A DNA stretch of 64,000 nt from Ensifer sp. WSM1721 (GTDB lineage Bacteria > Pseudomonadota > Alphaproteobacteria > Rhizobiales > Rhizobiaceae): NCBI RefSeq assembly GCF_000513895.2, contig NZ_CP165785.1:290667-354666 (forward strand). The letters are read 5' to 3'. Numbering within the stretch: the first letter of the stretch is position 1; each line of letters starts with the position of its first letter. A program made the translations under genes and the position numbers. Below, one piece after another: positions 37,074 through 44,976 of this stretch. The notes beneath the pieces are model-generated. The model was not told the origin of the DNA and did not search any database. It was given only the letters and a program-made list of their open reading frames with translations.

Positions 37074-37314
37074 AGCGCGCGCCGCGAGACGACGCCGGCT
37101 GAGAGCGGCACATCATCCGGGCCGTTCCAGGCGCCGATCATGGTCGGCACCTCCTTCAGCTCGCCGTCGAGGCAGGGCTCGGGTGTGGCAGACGCTGCCA
37201 GCCCATCAACCCTGTTCCGCACCAGCACCGAGAACAGGGTGTGACGGGCCGGCCTCCCGCGTCTGCCCCTGCCGCCTCGCCCTCGACGGAGAGGGCGAGC
37301 TGAAGGAGGCACCC

Positions 37315-38241
37315 ATGACCACAGATCGCAAGCGCCAGACACCGACCGATATTTACGAGCGCGTCACCAGCCAGATCATCGCCGCCATCGAAGCCGGCGC
37401 CGGCGACCACCGGATGCCCTGGCATCACGACGGATCGGCCATCACGACGCCCGTCAACGTCGCCTCAAGCAAGGCTTATCGCGGCGTCAACATCCTGTCG
37501 CTCTGGGCCGCGGCGCACGCTGCAGGCTATCCTGCCGGCATCTGGGGCACCTACCGCCAATGGCAGTCCCTCGGCGCCCAGGTTCGCAAGGGCGAGCGCG
37601 GCCACCTTGTCGTGTTTTGGAAGACCACCGACCGCCACGGCGAAGCGGACTCCCAACACGGCGACGAGGATCGGGACGAGATCGCCCGGCGTCTGTTCGC
37701 CCGAGGCTACACGGTCTTCAACTGCGCCCAGGTCGACGGCTACACGCCGCCCCCAATGCCGGCGCTGCCCGAGGACGAGCGGATCGAGCGGGCCGAACGC
37801 TTCTGCGCCGCCCTCGGGATCGACATCCACCACGGCGGTTCGCAGGCCTACTACCGCCCGTCTACCGATCACGTGCAGATGCCGGAATTCGCCTGCTTCC
37901 GCGACGTGGTCGCCTACTACGCCGTGCTGCTCCATGAATGTGGCCACGCTTCCGGCGCAAAGCACCGCCTCGACCGGGATCTCTCCGGACGCTTCGGCTC
38001 GGCCGCCTACGCCATGGAGGAATGCACGGTCGAGCTCTTGAGCGCGATGATCTGCGCCGATCTCAATCTCAGCGTCGAGCCGCGCCCCGATCATGCCCGC
38101 TACATCGCCTCCTGGCTCGAGGTGCTGCGTTCCGACGCGCGCGCCATCTTCACCGCCGCGAGCAAGGCGCAGCAGATTGCCGACTGGATGCATGCGCAGC
38201 AGACCGACACTCAGAGGAACGAGGTCCAGGGCGCCGCATAG
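37315..38241 (+). CDS. ArdC-like antirestriction protein / zincin-like metallopeptidase
   Basis: 308 residues from MTTDRKRQTPTDIYERVTSQ; the ATG at 37315 has AAGGAGG nine bases upstream. The N-terminal ssDNA-binding domain (DUF1738-type) has PWHHDG, PVNVASSKAYRGVN and GTYRQWQ; the C-terminal domain carries the zinc protease motif LLHECGHASG. ArdC proteins protect incoming plasmid DNA from host restriction during conjugation. GC-rich, typical plasmid backbone. A decayed second copy of its C-terminus lies directly downstream. Confidence 0.9.
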   Translation: MTTDRKRQTPTDIYERVTSQIIAAIEAGAGDHRMPWHHDGSAITTPVNVASSKAYRGVNILSLWAAAHAAGYPAGIWGTYRQWQSLGAQVRKGERGHLVVFWKTTDRHGEADSQHGDEDRDEIARRLFARGYTVFNCAQVDGYTPPPMPALPEDERIERAERFCAALGIDIHHGGSQAYYRPSTDHVQMPEFACFRDVVAYYAVLLHECGHASGAKHRLDRDLSGRFGSAAYAMEECTVELLSAMICADLNLSVEPRPDHARYIASWLEVLRSDARAIFTAASKAQQIADWMHAQQTDTQRNEVQGAA

Positions 38242-38247
38242 GCGCCC
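38229..38247 (+). terminator. Hairpin over the ardC stop codon
   Basis: GGGCGCC, a five-base loop, then GGCGCCC, spanning the TAG at 38239-38241. Strong stem but no T-run, so termination is uncertain. Confidence 0.35.
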
Positions 38248-38390
38248 CGCAAACTCGATCGGTTGAGCAGCCGCTAAGCGCTCGCACCTCACCGATCGGA
38301 GTGCGCGGATTTTCAGGCAAATACCGCAGCAAAATCCGCCTGAGACAGCTTGACTGTTCAGATAACGCGCCGAACTGGGAAGCTGCTTTT

Positions 38391-38581
38391 TATGTGCGGA
38401 CCTCGGCATCGCCCCGGAGCTAGAGCCGAGGGCCGACCATGCGTCTTACGTCGCCTCCTGGCTCACCGTCCTATCCAACGATAGGCGGGCCATCTTTCAG
38501 GCTGCGGCGCACGCCCAGCGGGCTGTGAGCTTCTTGCACGGTCTTCAGCCAATTCAGGCCGACGAGAGGGCCGTTGCGTAG
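38391..38581 (+). pseudogene. Decayed C-terminal fragment of a second ArdC-like gene
   Basis: The + strand reads CADLGIAPELEPRADHASYV, then ASWLTVLSNDRRAIFQAAAH, ending at a TAG (38579-38581). This matches the intact protein's CADLNLSVEPRPDHARYIAS and WLEVLRSDARAIFTAAS in order. Nothing of the N-terminus or the zinc motif remains. It has no start and overlaps an oppositely oriented small gene. Confidence 0.75.
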
Positions 38582-38764
38582 CCAACACAAAGGTCGGTCG
38601 TAGCCACCCGCTGCGGCCGACACCACGATCGGGTTTCTGTCCGGTTGCATGTCCTGATCGGATGTGAGGTCCAGCTTTCCCCAGATCGATGTTTTCCGAT
38701 CGTTGGCCTTGGGCTTTCGGGATTGCTTGATTTCGACGAAAAGCGACTTTGTCTGCTGACGCAT
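38471..38764 (-). CDS. Small hypothetical protein, 97 residues
   Basis: Begins MRQQTKSLFVEIKQSRKPKA behind GGAGGA four bases upstream of the ATG. A basic N-terminal stretch is followed by the motif TSIWGKLDL. The last third lies antisense to the ArdC remnant, so its natural C-terminus may have been replaced. Plasmid-type hypothetical; function unknown. Confidence 0.45.
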   Translation of the reverse strand: MRQQTKSLFVEIKQSRKPKANDRKTSIWGKLDLTSDQDMQPDRNPIVVSAAAGGYDRPLCWLRNGPLVGLNWLKTVQEAHSPLGVRRSLKDGPPIVG

Positions 38765-39217
38765 AAATCCTCCAGACGACGAATCGCGAGCTCACGATAT
38801 CCGGTTGGAAGGCGGCCGCAACTCCCCGTCCGGCAGCCGCTCACGTCGATGTCGCCGCTCCGACGTAGAGACTGGGCAACGAGTTCACCCGGTGCTGGGT
38901 TCCGGCCCGGCAGGCTGGTGACGGGGCGGCCATCGCCTTGTTCCCTCCATCGCTGATGAGGCCACGTCCTCCGCGGGCTCGATGAGGCATGTCTGATCGG
39001 AGAGCGGCTTCGCCTCGATCGTCTTCCCGCAACGGCCCTTTTAGAACTTTCTTCCCCTGGCGGCGAAGCCGCCATTCCTCGCCGAACAACAAGGTTCCTT
39101 CAGGCCGCCCTCCACTTCGTTTCGTCCTTTCAGGTGCGGTCCGATCGTCGCCGATCCTTGCGACAGCCATCGAGGCCGCGAAGGGAGCGGCCCGAAACAA
39201 ACGAAAGGAACATGACA
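38765..39217. other. Intergenic region before the DUF736 gene, nothing firm
   Basis: About 450 bases. No open frame here has a convincing start and recognisable product. The last 200 bases presumably contain the promoter and leader of the DUF736 gene. Confidence 0.4.
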
Positions 39218-39529
39218 ATGGCAACCATCGGCACCTTCACCGCTACCGAAACCGGCTTCTCCGGTTCGATCCGCACCCTCGCCCTCAACGTCAAGGCCCG
39301 CATCGCCCGCATCGAGAACCCCTCCGACAAGGGCCCGCACTTCCGCATCTACGCGGGCAACGTCGAGCTGGGTGCCGCCTGGCAGAAGCGCTCCGAGCAA
39401 ACGGACCGCGACTACCTCTCTGTCAAGCTCGACGACCCGAGCTTCCCGGCACCGATCTACGCAACGCTCGCCGAGGTCGAAGGCGAGGACGGCTACCAGC
39501 TGATCTGGTCTCGCCCCAACCGGGATTGA
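39218..39529 (+). CDS. DUF736 family protein
   Basis: 103 residues from [26 protein letters not shown] lies eight bases upstream of this ATG (an ATG two codons earlier is possible). A small single-domain protein frequent on rhizobial and other alphaproteobacterial plasmids, often near ArdC-like genes and transfer loci. Its end, [15 protein letters not shown], recurs in a decayed copy at 40.5 kb. Function unknown. Confidence 0.88.
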   Translation: MATIGTFTATETGFSGSIRTLALNVKARIARIENPSDKGPHFRIYAGNVELGAAWQKRSEQTDRDYLSVKLDDPSFPAPIYATLAEVEGEDGYQLIWSRPNRD

Positions 39530-39540
39530 GATCCGGCCAG

Positions 39541-39560
39541 GCCCCGCCAACCAGCGGGGC
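39541..39560 (+). terminator. Hairpin downstream of the DUF736 gene
   Basis: GCCCCGC, a six-base loop and GCGGGGC, 11 bases after the stop codon. There is no T-run directly after it. Confidence 0.4.
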
Positions 39561-39576
39561 CAACCGGACCCAATAC

Positions 39577-39607
39577 ACAGCATTTACAGCAGTGCTGTAA
39601 ATGCTGT
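39577..39607. promoter_or_regulatory. 31-bp perfect palindrome upstream of the toxin-antitoxin operon
   Basis: Two 15-base arms (left arm ACAGCATTTACAGCA) around a single G, containing the internal repeat ACAGCA...ACAGCA. It ends 47 bases before the antitoxin start and is followed by TATTTTTG, so it could serve both as the autoregulatory operator bound by the antitoxin and as a terminator for the DUF736 transcript. Confidence 0.65.
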
Positions 39608-39654
39608 ATTTTTGCTGGTATAGTCGACCCACCGCAGATACAACGGAGGTAAAC

Positions 39655-39921
39655 ATGACCCGTCCCAGTGGTTCATATTCAACGAGCGACCTTTCCCGAA
39701 AATCCGGCGATATTATCGCGGAGGCCCTGCGGCATCCCGTGACGATCACACAGCGCAACAAGCCGCGCCTCGTGCTTCTCAACATCGATGACTATGAGCG
39801 GTTGATGCGGCAATCCGATGCGCGGTCGGTGGGCACGCTCGAAACCATGCCGCGCGAATTGCTCGACGAATTCGAGGCGGCGGTCGATACCTACGCCGAG
39901 AGCGACGAGGTTAGCCGATGA
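39655..39921 (+). CDS. Phd/YefM-type antitoxin
   Basis: 88 residues from MTRPSGSYSTSDLSRKSGDI; GGAGGT sits five bases before the ATG. The N-terminal Phd fold is visible (SDLSRKSGDIIAEALRHPVT and QRNKPRLVLLNIDDYERLM). The acidic C-terminal part would wrap the toxin. Its stop overlaps the start of the next gene (ATGA), the usual coupling of antitoxin and toxin. Probably represses its own operon through the palindrome at 39577. Confidence 0.85.
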   Translation: MTRPSGSYSTSDLSRKSGDIIAEALRHPVTITQRNKPRLVLLNIDDYERLMRQSDARSVGTLETMPRELLDEFEAAVDTYAESDEVSR

Positions 39922-40334
39922 GCGGCTATGACGCCATCCAGACCGCGACGGTGATCCGCTATCCCTATCTCTGGGCGAGAGAAGCCGGCAAGGGTGAGAC
40001 TGAGGGCCGCAAGGATCGGCCGGTCACGGTTGGCGTAAGGCTCACACGACCCGATGGAGATTTGGTGGTGTTTTTCCCGATCACCACGAAGCAGCCGGAG
40101 AAGGCTCGCTTCGCCGCGGAAATCCCCGTCATCGAGAAACGGCGGGCCGGCCTTAATGCAGATCTGCGGCTCTGGATCATCCTCGATGAATTCAACAGCG
40201 ACATCGTCGGCCGCTCCTTTTACCTTGAGCCCGAACCACCGCTCGGCCGATTCAGCAAGGCCTTCTTCCTTCCCCTTCTTCGTGAGTTTATCGCGCGCCG
40301 CAAATCGGTTACCGAGATCAGCCGGTCCAAATAG
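39918..40334 (+). CDS. Putative toxin partner of the Phd-type antitoxin (PemK/MazF-like barrel suspected)
   Basis: 138 residues. The N-terminus, YPYLWAREAGKGETEGRKDR followed by PVTVGV, resembles the GD..W..GxE..GRKxRPxxV loop of PemK/MazF-type RNA-cleaving toxins, and a strand-rich pattern follows (DGDLVVFFPIT). It is longer than typical MazF (about 110). I infer an mRNA interferase from this and from the coupling to the antitoxin; I did not recognise a named family with certainty. It would act in plasmid maintenance. Confidence 0.6.
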   Translation: MSGYDAIQTATVIRYPYLWAREAGKGETEGRKDRPVTVGVRLTRPDGDLVVFFPITTKQPEKARFAAEIPVIEKRRAGLNADLRLWIILDEFNSDIVGRSFYLEPEPPLGRFSKAFFLPLLREFIARRKSVTEISRSK

Positions 40335-40485
40335 TGCCCGCAAGGTTTTCCCCTCCGGACTGCCGGGTCAGGCGGGGAGGAACCACGTGAAGGAATGGTG
40401 GTGCCGCCCTTCCAAAATTTTCCGATGTGGCCGTGGCACTCGAGGCCGGTTGACGGTGGAGCGCCGGCATGATGGTGGCCCGGCC

Positions 40486-40590
40486 CGAAGCTCGTTGACC
40501 GAGCTTCCCGGCTCCGATTTACGCGACGCTTGCCGAGGTCGAAATGAAGATGGCTTCCAGCTGATTTGGTCCCGCCCCAACCGGGACTGA
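40486..40590 (+). pseudogene. Decayed C-terminal fragment of a second DUF736 gene
   Basis: The stretch reads like the last 35 codons of the intact DUF736 gene ([14 protein letters not shown], then [10 protein letters not shown] and stop) but with a missing base near the start and another inside the GEDGY region, so no continuous frame remains. Sequence identity continues a little way past the stop. Confidence 0.75.
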
Positions 40591-40874
40591 GGAGCCACCG
40601 GCCCCGCGGGACAGCCCCCTATCTTAGAAGCCGAGAACAGGCATCGAGCCGGTTTCCGGCATTTTTGGCTGCCAAACGAGAGGTAGGGGTCTGCTCAGAT
40701 CGAGCCATTTTGCCGTAATGAAAGGGCAGCCTCAAGGACGAGCGGTTCCCCCAAAATGCTCGCGCATTTCGGCTCCCCCACCCGCCGCGGTGCGGGCGCG
40801 TGCCGCGCTCCTTGACCCCGCCTCTCCTCACGTCCGCGGTCGTCATCTTTCTCAAACATCAGGAGATGACGACG

Positions 40875-41039
40875 ATGACCATAGAACAGGACATCGAAGA
40901 ACTGCGCGCCGAGCTGCGGAGCGCCGTCGACGCTGGCGAGCGTCGCCAGATCGAGGTCGAACTTATACTCGCCCAGGCCGAACGCGAGGTGATCTGGGCC
41001 GAGCAAGACGGCCGCGTAAGCGCCGAGCCTCCGTTCTGA
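40875..41039 (+). CDS. Small hypothetical protein, 54 residues
   Basis: MTIEQDIEELRAELRSAVDA...; AGGAG lies nine bases upstream of the ATG at 40875. Predicted as one amphipathic helical hairpin, acidic. Plasmid-type hypothetical; function unknown. Confidence 0.6.
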   Translation: MTIEQDIEELRAELRSAVDAGERRQIEVELILAQAEREVIWAEQDGRVSAEPPF

Positions 41040-41054
41040 CGGACGCTTATCGCG

Positions 41055-41159
41055 ATGCCCGCAGTTCGAAAGGAGATCCATCATGCAACAGTCGTTCAAT
41101 TCCTCGCCGCCCTCGGCAAGGTGATCTGCCACTTCTTACGCAAGGAGAGCTCGGCCTGA
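41055..41159 (+). CDS. Possible very small protein, 34 residues
   Basis: MPAVRKEIHHATVVQFLAAL then GKVICHFLRKESSA. The second half is amphipathic and helical. No clear ribosome site at its ATG; a good AAAGGAG lies inside it and instead precedes an ATG in another frame that runs only 13 codons. It lies between the 54-residue gene and a strong terminator, so it may be the tail of that transcript. Confidence 0.3.
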   Translation: MPAVRKEIHHATVVQFLAALGKVICHFLRKESSA

Positions 41160-41161
41160 AA

Positions 41162-41233
41162 ATGGCCATCAAGCTTCTGTTTTTCGTCGAGATCGAGGTC
41201 TCCTTCGAGACCGACTGGAACCGGCGCCGATGA
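41162..41233 (+). CDS. Possible very small protein, 23 residues
   Basis: MAIKLLFFVEIEVSFETDWN followed by three arginines, ending 12 bases before the terminator at 41245. An AAGGAG lies about 15 bases upstream, rather far. Listed because it is the last open frame before a strong terminator. Confidence 0.25.
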   Translation: MAIKLLFFVEIEVSFETDWNRRR

Positions 41234-41244
41234 GGTGTTTTCGA

Positions 41245-41267
41245 GGCCCGCTTCGGCGGGCCTTTTT
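41245..41267 (+). terminator. Rho-independent terminator
   Basis: GGCCCGC, TTCG tetraloop, GCGGGCC, then five T. A textbook terminator for + strand transcripts of the small-ORF cluster at 40.9-41.2 kb. It abuts the stop of the WGR gene on the other strand. Confidence 0.9.
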
Positions 41268-41524
41268 CATATCGGCATGGACGCACGCGGCCGATAACCG
41301 CGTTTTCGTTTCTGTCGCAGCAGATCGAGAAACAGCCGAACCGCTTCTTCTTCCCGCCCGAAATGATGCACCATCATCTGTCCCCTTGTTCCAATGCGGC
41401 CCCACTTCCGAAGCAGACAGACATCCCCGAACAGGTTCCGTTCGATCGACATGGCATAGTAGCGGGCCATGTTCCTCGAGGCATCGGAGCGTTCGATATA
41501 GAGATGGTAGGGCTGAGAGATCAT
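41267..41524 (-). CDS. WGR-domain protein
   Basis: 85 residues from MISQPYHLYIERSDASRNMA, the usual start of this family. The WGR motif is in LLRKWGRIGTRGQ. Small stand-alone WGR proteins are common on rhizobial plasmids; the domain is thought to bind nucleic acid. Function not known. Confidence 0.8.
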   Translation of the reverse strand: MISQPYHLYIERSDASRNMARYYAMSIERNLFGDVCLLRKWGRIGTRGQMMVHHFGREEEAVRLFLDLLRQKRKRGYRPRASMPI

Positions 41525-41639
41525 GAGATCAGAATCGCTGATCCCGATGGTTGCGTCCAACGACACTTATGAATCGATGGGAAGGGATCGATTCATTTCT
41601 GTGATGATCTGCGGGAGGTCGTGAAGGGCTTGGGCGAGA

Positions 41640-42050
41640 CGCCTTCGGCGCACGGCTCTATTCGCTGCGCTCTCGCAGCCCGCACGCGGTCTCCATCCAG
41701 TTGGGCGACGATCCTCTCGCGAACCTCAATCACACCATCCATGTCTCTCACCGTCCCAGCGCCTTGCAAGGCCTTCATGGATGAGTGTGCTGCAGGCGTG
41801 CCTTCGCCGCCTCCCCTTTTAGCCGTTCTGCCTCGCATCGCGGCGGGCCCAACTCAGGTGTGTCGACATCGGCAGGCGGATTTTCTCGCCTTCGAGCCAG
41901 AACGTATCGCCATCGACGACGCAGTTGATGTGACGGTCAGCGACGCCAACGATCGCGAGCCCCACGGCCGGCCGTCGCCGCCGGCCTTCCGGGGGCTCCG
42001 GAATGGCGTCACGTTGTTTTGCGCCAATTTCGTCTCCATCCTTTTCGCCA
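41640..42050 (-). pseudogene. Thermonuclease-like (SNase) gene, frameshifted
   Basis: Read on the minus strand, one frame gives AIVGVADRHINCVVDGDTFW then LEGEKIRL; the next frame continues ADVDTPELGPPRCEAERLKG. Together these are the SNase motifs C-V-DGDTFW and R-L-x-x-x-D-x-PE. The switch falls at about 41872, where one base is missing, and a stop follows soon after. The C-terminal part is worn and boundaries are approximate. Confidence 0.65.
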
Positions 42051-42264
42051 GATCTTACGAGGGCATGGTTTCGTCCGGGTTTACCGACAACCTCGCGGCA
42101 CGGCCGGCAAAGCGGTGTGCGAGTGCGGGGCGCAGTCGGTTCCGCCTCCCCTTCGGGCCACTATGTTGAGGCTCCTGCAGCTGCCCTGTTTCCGGCCCTC
42201 GCACGGCGAGAATTCCCGAAATCCCGCCCGTTGGGCGGCGCTTTGCTGATTTCTCCGATACTCT

Positions 42265-44220
42265 TCATTTCCCTGCATCAGCCTTGCTCGCTCCACTGCG
42301 CGCTGGCTGGATCTTGTGAAACCCGTTCGTGCCGACACAAGCCTTCATGTCTTCACGCCGGAACCAGATCGCTCGGCCGCACCGAAGCGGCGCATTCCCG
42401 GCCGTAAACACGATCTGCTCATCGGCGCGCATACGCAGAACCTCGTGCGGCTGGATCAGTGGCCTGGCCGCGAGCTGCTTCGATCGCGTCCGCGACGATC
42501 CCTTCGATTGGGAATTTCGGCTCAACTGGTCGATCTCGACCGTAGTCATGCCGCAGCGCTTCGAGATGTAGTCCGCCGTGTCCGGATCGTTGATCGCGGC
42601 AAACGAGATCCAGCTGGCGCTCTCGAACCATTTGCTGGCCGCATCGCGGCCGCCGTAGGTTTCGCGCATCTGGCCGATCGACTGGTAGATCATTGTCAGT
42701 GAGATCCCGTACTTGCGGCCGGCGTCGCGTGCGGTCTCCAGAATCCGCATGTAGCCGAGGCGGGCGACCTCATCGAGGAGAAACAACGCGCGCCCCTTGA
42801 TCTGACCGTCACGGTTGTAGATCGCATTGAGAAGCGAGCCGATTATGACGCGCGCAAGACCCGCATGTGTCTCCAATGTCTTGAGATCGATATTGATGAA
42901 GACGTCCGTGTTTCCGACCGCAATGTCGCTGGTCGAGAATTTCTTGCCAGACACGAGTGCGGCATAGTTCGGGTAGGAAAGCCAGTGCGTTTCCTTCACC
43001 GCATTGGCATAGACGCCGGAGAAGGTTTCCGGCGTCATGTTGACGAAGGCAGCGACGTTTTCCTTCACGAAATCCGACCCCGAATTGTCGAAGATGTCCT
43101 GCAGCCGCCTGCGCAAGGTCGGCTCGGGCTCCGACAGATTCTTGCGCACCTTGCGCATCGTCTGGTCCTTCTCATCCGTGTGACCGGACAGGCAGACATC
43201 GGCGATGAGTGCCGTCAGCAACTGCAGCGCCGATGCGCGAAAGAAATCGTCGCGGACACCGCGCGCACCGCCGCTGTCGCTCATGATCCATGATGCGACC
43301 GAGGCGATATCCTCTTCCTTCGTTCCCCCGAAACGACCGACCCAGTCCAGCACATTGAAGCCGGTTTCCGGTTTTCTCGGATCGAGTACGAACACGTCCC
43401 TTCCCGCACCGCCGCGATGCGTTGAGACCATCGGTGCGACTTCGTTCGACGGATCCAGCACGATCAGCGCGCCGCCCCACTTGAGCGCCGTCGGGATCGT
43501 CACGGACGTCGTCTTGAACCCGCCGGAACCGGCAAAGACGATCCCGTGCGACGAGCCGAACGAACCATCGAAGCACAGCAAGGGCGATTTGCCGCCGGCG
43601 CCCCACGTTTCCGCGCTGTCGGCGCGAAACGCTTGGTGACCTACGCTGTCCTTGTCGACCCGATAGAGCTCGCCGATGACGATGCCGCCGGCGTCTGGAA
43701 ACAGCTTTGCCGCTTCTCCAAGCTTCAACCAATCCGCTTCGCCATGGAGCGCCCGCTTGCCCTGAATGCGTTTCGGTTCGGCCCTGGCGAATGCCGCGTT
43801 GCCGATCCACGCAACGCGGAGTGCGAAGCAGGCACACAGGAGCGCAGCACTCGCCCCGATCGACGTTGCCGGATCGAGATAGGCAAAGAGCGTCTTGCCG
43901 GCCTGGAGCGTCATTCCGAAGGTGGAAAAGCGCATCGTTTCGCGGATGGCTGCGATCAGGATCGTTACGCTGCTCCCCGCAACCACGCCCCAACCTGCCG
44001 GCTTGATGCTGATCGAGCCGGCGGTCGCGAACAGAAAGATGACGCCGATCGCGCTACTCACCACATAGGGCAAGGCGATGCCCGCCCGCCCCCATGCCAG
44101 TTGCGCGGCTTCTGTCTTTCCGAAACCGGAAAGCCATTGCTCGATCCCGGTCATTCCGATGACGGCCAGGATCATCAAAGCCGCAGGCCCGACAACGAGC
44201 GCAATCCTATTGATCGTCAT
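42265..44220 (-). CDS. traG: Type IV coupling protein TraG (VirD4 family)
   Basis: 651 residues from [16 protein letters not shown] at 44220. N-terminal membrane helices (to about residue 140) anchor it in the inner membrane; the ATPase domain has Walker [11 protein letters not shown] and Walker [14 protein letters not shown]. It brings the TraA-DNA complex from the cytoplasm to the Trb mating channel. The start overlaps traD by 14 bases. Complete in length for Ti/Sym-type TraG. Confidence 0.95.
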   Translation of the reverse strand: MTINRIALVVGPAALMILAVIGMTGIEQWLSGFGKTEAAQLAWGRAGIALPYVVSSAIGVIFLFATAGSISIKPAGWGVVAGSSVTILIAAIRETMRFSTFGMTLQAGKTLFAYLDPATSIGASAALLCACFALRVAWIGNAAFARAEPKRIQGKRALHGEADWLKLGEAAKLFPDAGGIVIGELYRVDKDSVGHQAFRADSAETWGAGGKSPLLCFDGSFGSSHGIVFAGSGGFKTTSVTIPTALKWGGALIVLDPSNEVAPMVSTHRGGAGRDVFVLDPRKPETGFNVLDWVGRFGGTKEEDIASVASWIMSDSGGARGVRDDFFRASALQLLTALIADVCLSGHTDEKDQTMRKVRKNLSEPEPTLRRRLQDIFDNSGSDFVKENVAAFVNMTPETFSGVYANAVKETHWLSYPNYAALVSGKKFSTSDIAVGNTDVFINIDLKTLETHAGLARVIIGSLLNAIYNRDGQIKGRALFLLDEVARLGYMRILETARDAGRKYGISLTMIYQSIGQMRETYGGRDAASKWFESASWISFAAINDPDTADYISKRCGMTTVEIDQLSRNSQSKGSSRTRSKQLAARPLIQPHEVLRMRADEQIVFTAGNAPLRCGRAIWFRREDMKACVGTNGFHKIQPARSGASKADAGK

Positions 44221-44422
44221 TGGCGAAGGCCTCCAAGCCGATTGCCGTGAGTCGCGAACGCTCGTTCTCGTCGCCCTCGATGCGGCGGGCGAGATCAATG
44301 AGCGCGCCGAGCAGCAGTGCCCGCTTCTGGTAGCGCAAGCCCGCCTTGACGATCAGACCGCCGAGCTCGATCTTTTCGCGCGTATCCTTCTTGCGCGCGT
44401 CGGATGTCATCGTCCTCGCCAT
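44207..44422 (-). CDS. traD: Conjugal transfer protein TraD
   Basis: 71 residues from the ATG at 44422 ([20 protein letters not shown]); an ATG four codons later is an alternative. The [19 protein letters not shown] block is the family signature. A small relaxosome accessory protein encoded between traC and traG, five bases after traC. Confidence 0.9.
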   Translation of the reverse strand: MARTMTSDARKKDTREKIELGGLIVKAGLRYQKRALLLGALIDLARRIEGDENERSRLTAIGLEAFANDDQ

Positions 44423-44426
44423 CCGC

Positions 44427-44723
44427 TCAAGCCTCGCCAGTCCCGCCCGCAGCCGCGCCAGATGTGTCCGCCGCGGTCGACGCCGGTCCGCTGCTGTCGC
44501 CGGCACCTTTTTTCCCTCCGGTCGTAGCGTCCTTCCCTGCGCGAAATCGGTTTGCAAAGTCCCCAAACGCTGCCTGAAGCTCCCCTTCCTCGATCTCGAT
44601 TTCGCCAAGGCCTGCCTTGAGCGCGATCCGGCCGATGCGCTCGGCTTCCCTGGTCTCGGCAAGCTTGAGCTGTTCCTGGAGTTTGGCGATCTCATCGCGG
44701 ATTTTCGAGGATGGTCTTTTCAT
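44427..44723 (-). CDS. traC: Conjugal transfer protein TraC
   Basis: 98 residues from [21 protein letters not shown] helical N-terminal half ([20 protein letters not shown]) and a low-complexity Ala/Gly/Ser/Thr tail. Small oriT-processing accessory factor of Ti-type plasmids, first gene of the traC-traD-traG operon, which diverges from traA across oriT. Confidence 0.9.
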   Translation of the reverse strand: MKRPSSKIRDEIAKLQEQLKLAETREAERIGRIALKAGLGEIEIEEGELQAAFGDFANRFRAGKDATTGGKKGAGDSSGPASTAADTSGAAAGGTGEA

Positions 44724-44779
44724 TCCGTTCGTCTCCGTTGTCTGGAAAGCTTGGTCTCTAGCCAAGATTTTCAGACCGG

Positions 44780-44794
44780 AGTGCGGAACGCACT
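44780..44794. promoter_or_regulatory. 15-bp dyad in the traC/traA divergent promoter region
   Basis: AGTGCGGAACGCACT, two six-base arms around GAA, 57 bases upstream of traC. Its GTGC half-site recalls known tra boxes, but the spacing differs from the 18-bp Ti element. Candidate regulator site. Confidence 0.45.
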
Positions 44795-44799
44795 ACTGT

Positions 44800-44810
44800 G
44801 AATCCTACAA
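44800..44810 (-). promoter_or_regulatory. 11-base element shared with the traI promoter region
   Basis: Reads TTGTAGGATTC on the minus strand, 77-87 bases upstream of traC. The identical string lies at 63767-63777 upstream of traI, in the same direction relative to the gene. Candidate TraR-related control element. Confidence 0.45.
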
Positions 44811-44864
44811 TCGCCAACGGCGATGCTTTGGTGAATGATCCCGGCCGTTTCGAAGAAGCGGCTT

Positions 44865-44897
44865 CCAAGGGCGCAATTATACGTCGCTGGCGCGACG
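44865..44897 (+). other. oriT: Origin of transfer core (oriT, Ti/RSF1010-like)
   Basis: CCAAGGGCGCAATTATACGT is the conserved nick-region sequence of Agrobacterium/Rhizobium plasmid oriTs, whose GGGCGCA core relates to the IncQ nick site. It is followed by an inverted repeat, ACGTCGC-TGGC-GCGACGT, at 44881-44898. It lies between divergent traC and traA, as in Ti plasmids. TraA should nick in this core. Confidence 0.9.
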
Positions 44898-44976
44898 TGT
44901 TGCTGAGAGAGCCTGGCAGGGCCGCCTCTTCCGACGAACTCATTGATTTCGTTTGCAACGGGGAAAGAATTCTGCC

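Noticed and set aside
37465..38409. - strand open frame of 314 codons opposite ardC
   Set aside because: ardC has a strong ribosome site and the zinc motif; the opposite frame has neither.
44766..44976. Canonical Ti-type tra box in the oriT region
   Set aside because: No match to the 18-bp ATGTGCAGATCTGCACAT element; only the 15-bp dyad and the shared 11-mer were found.
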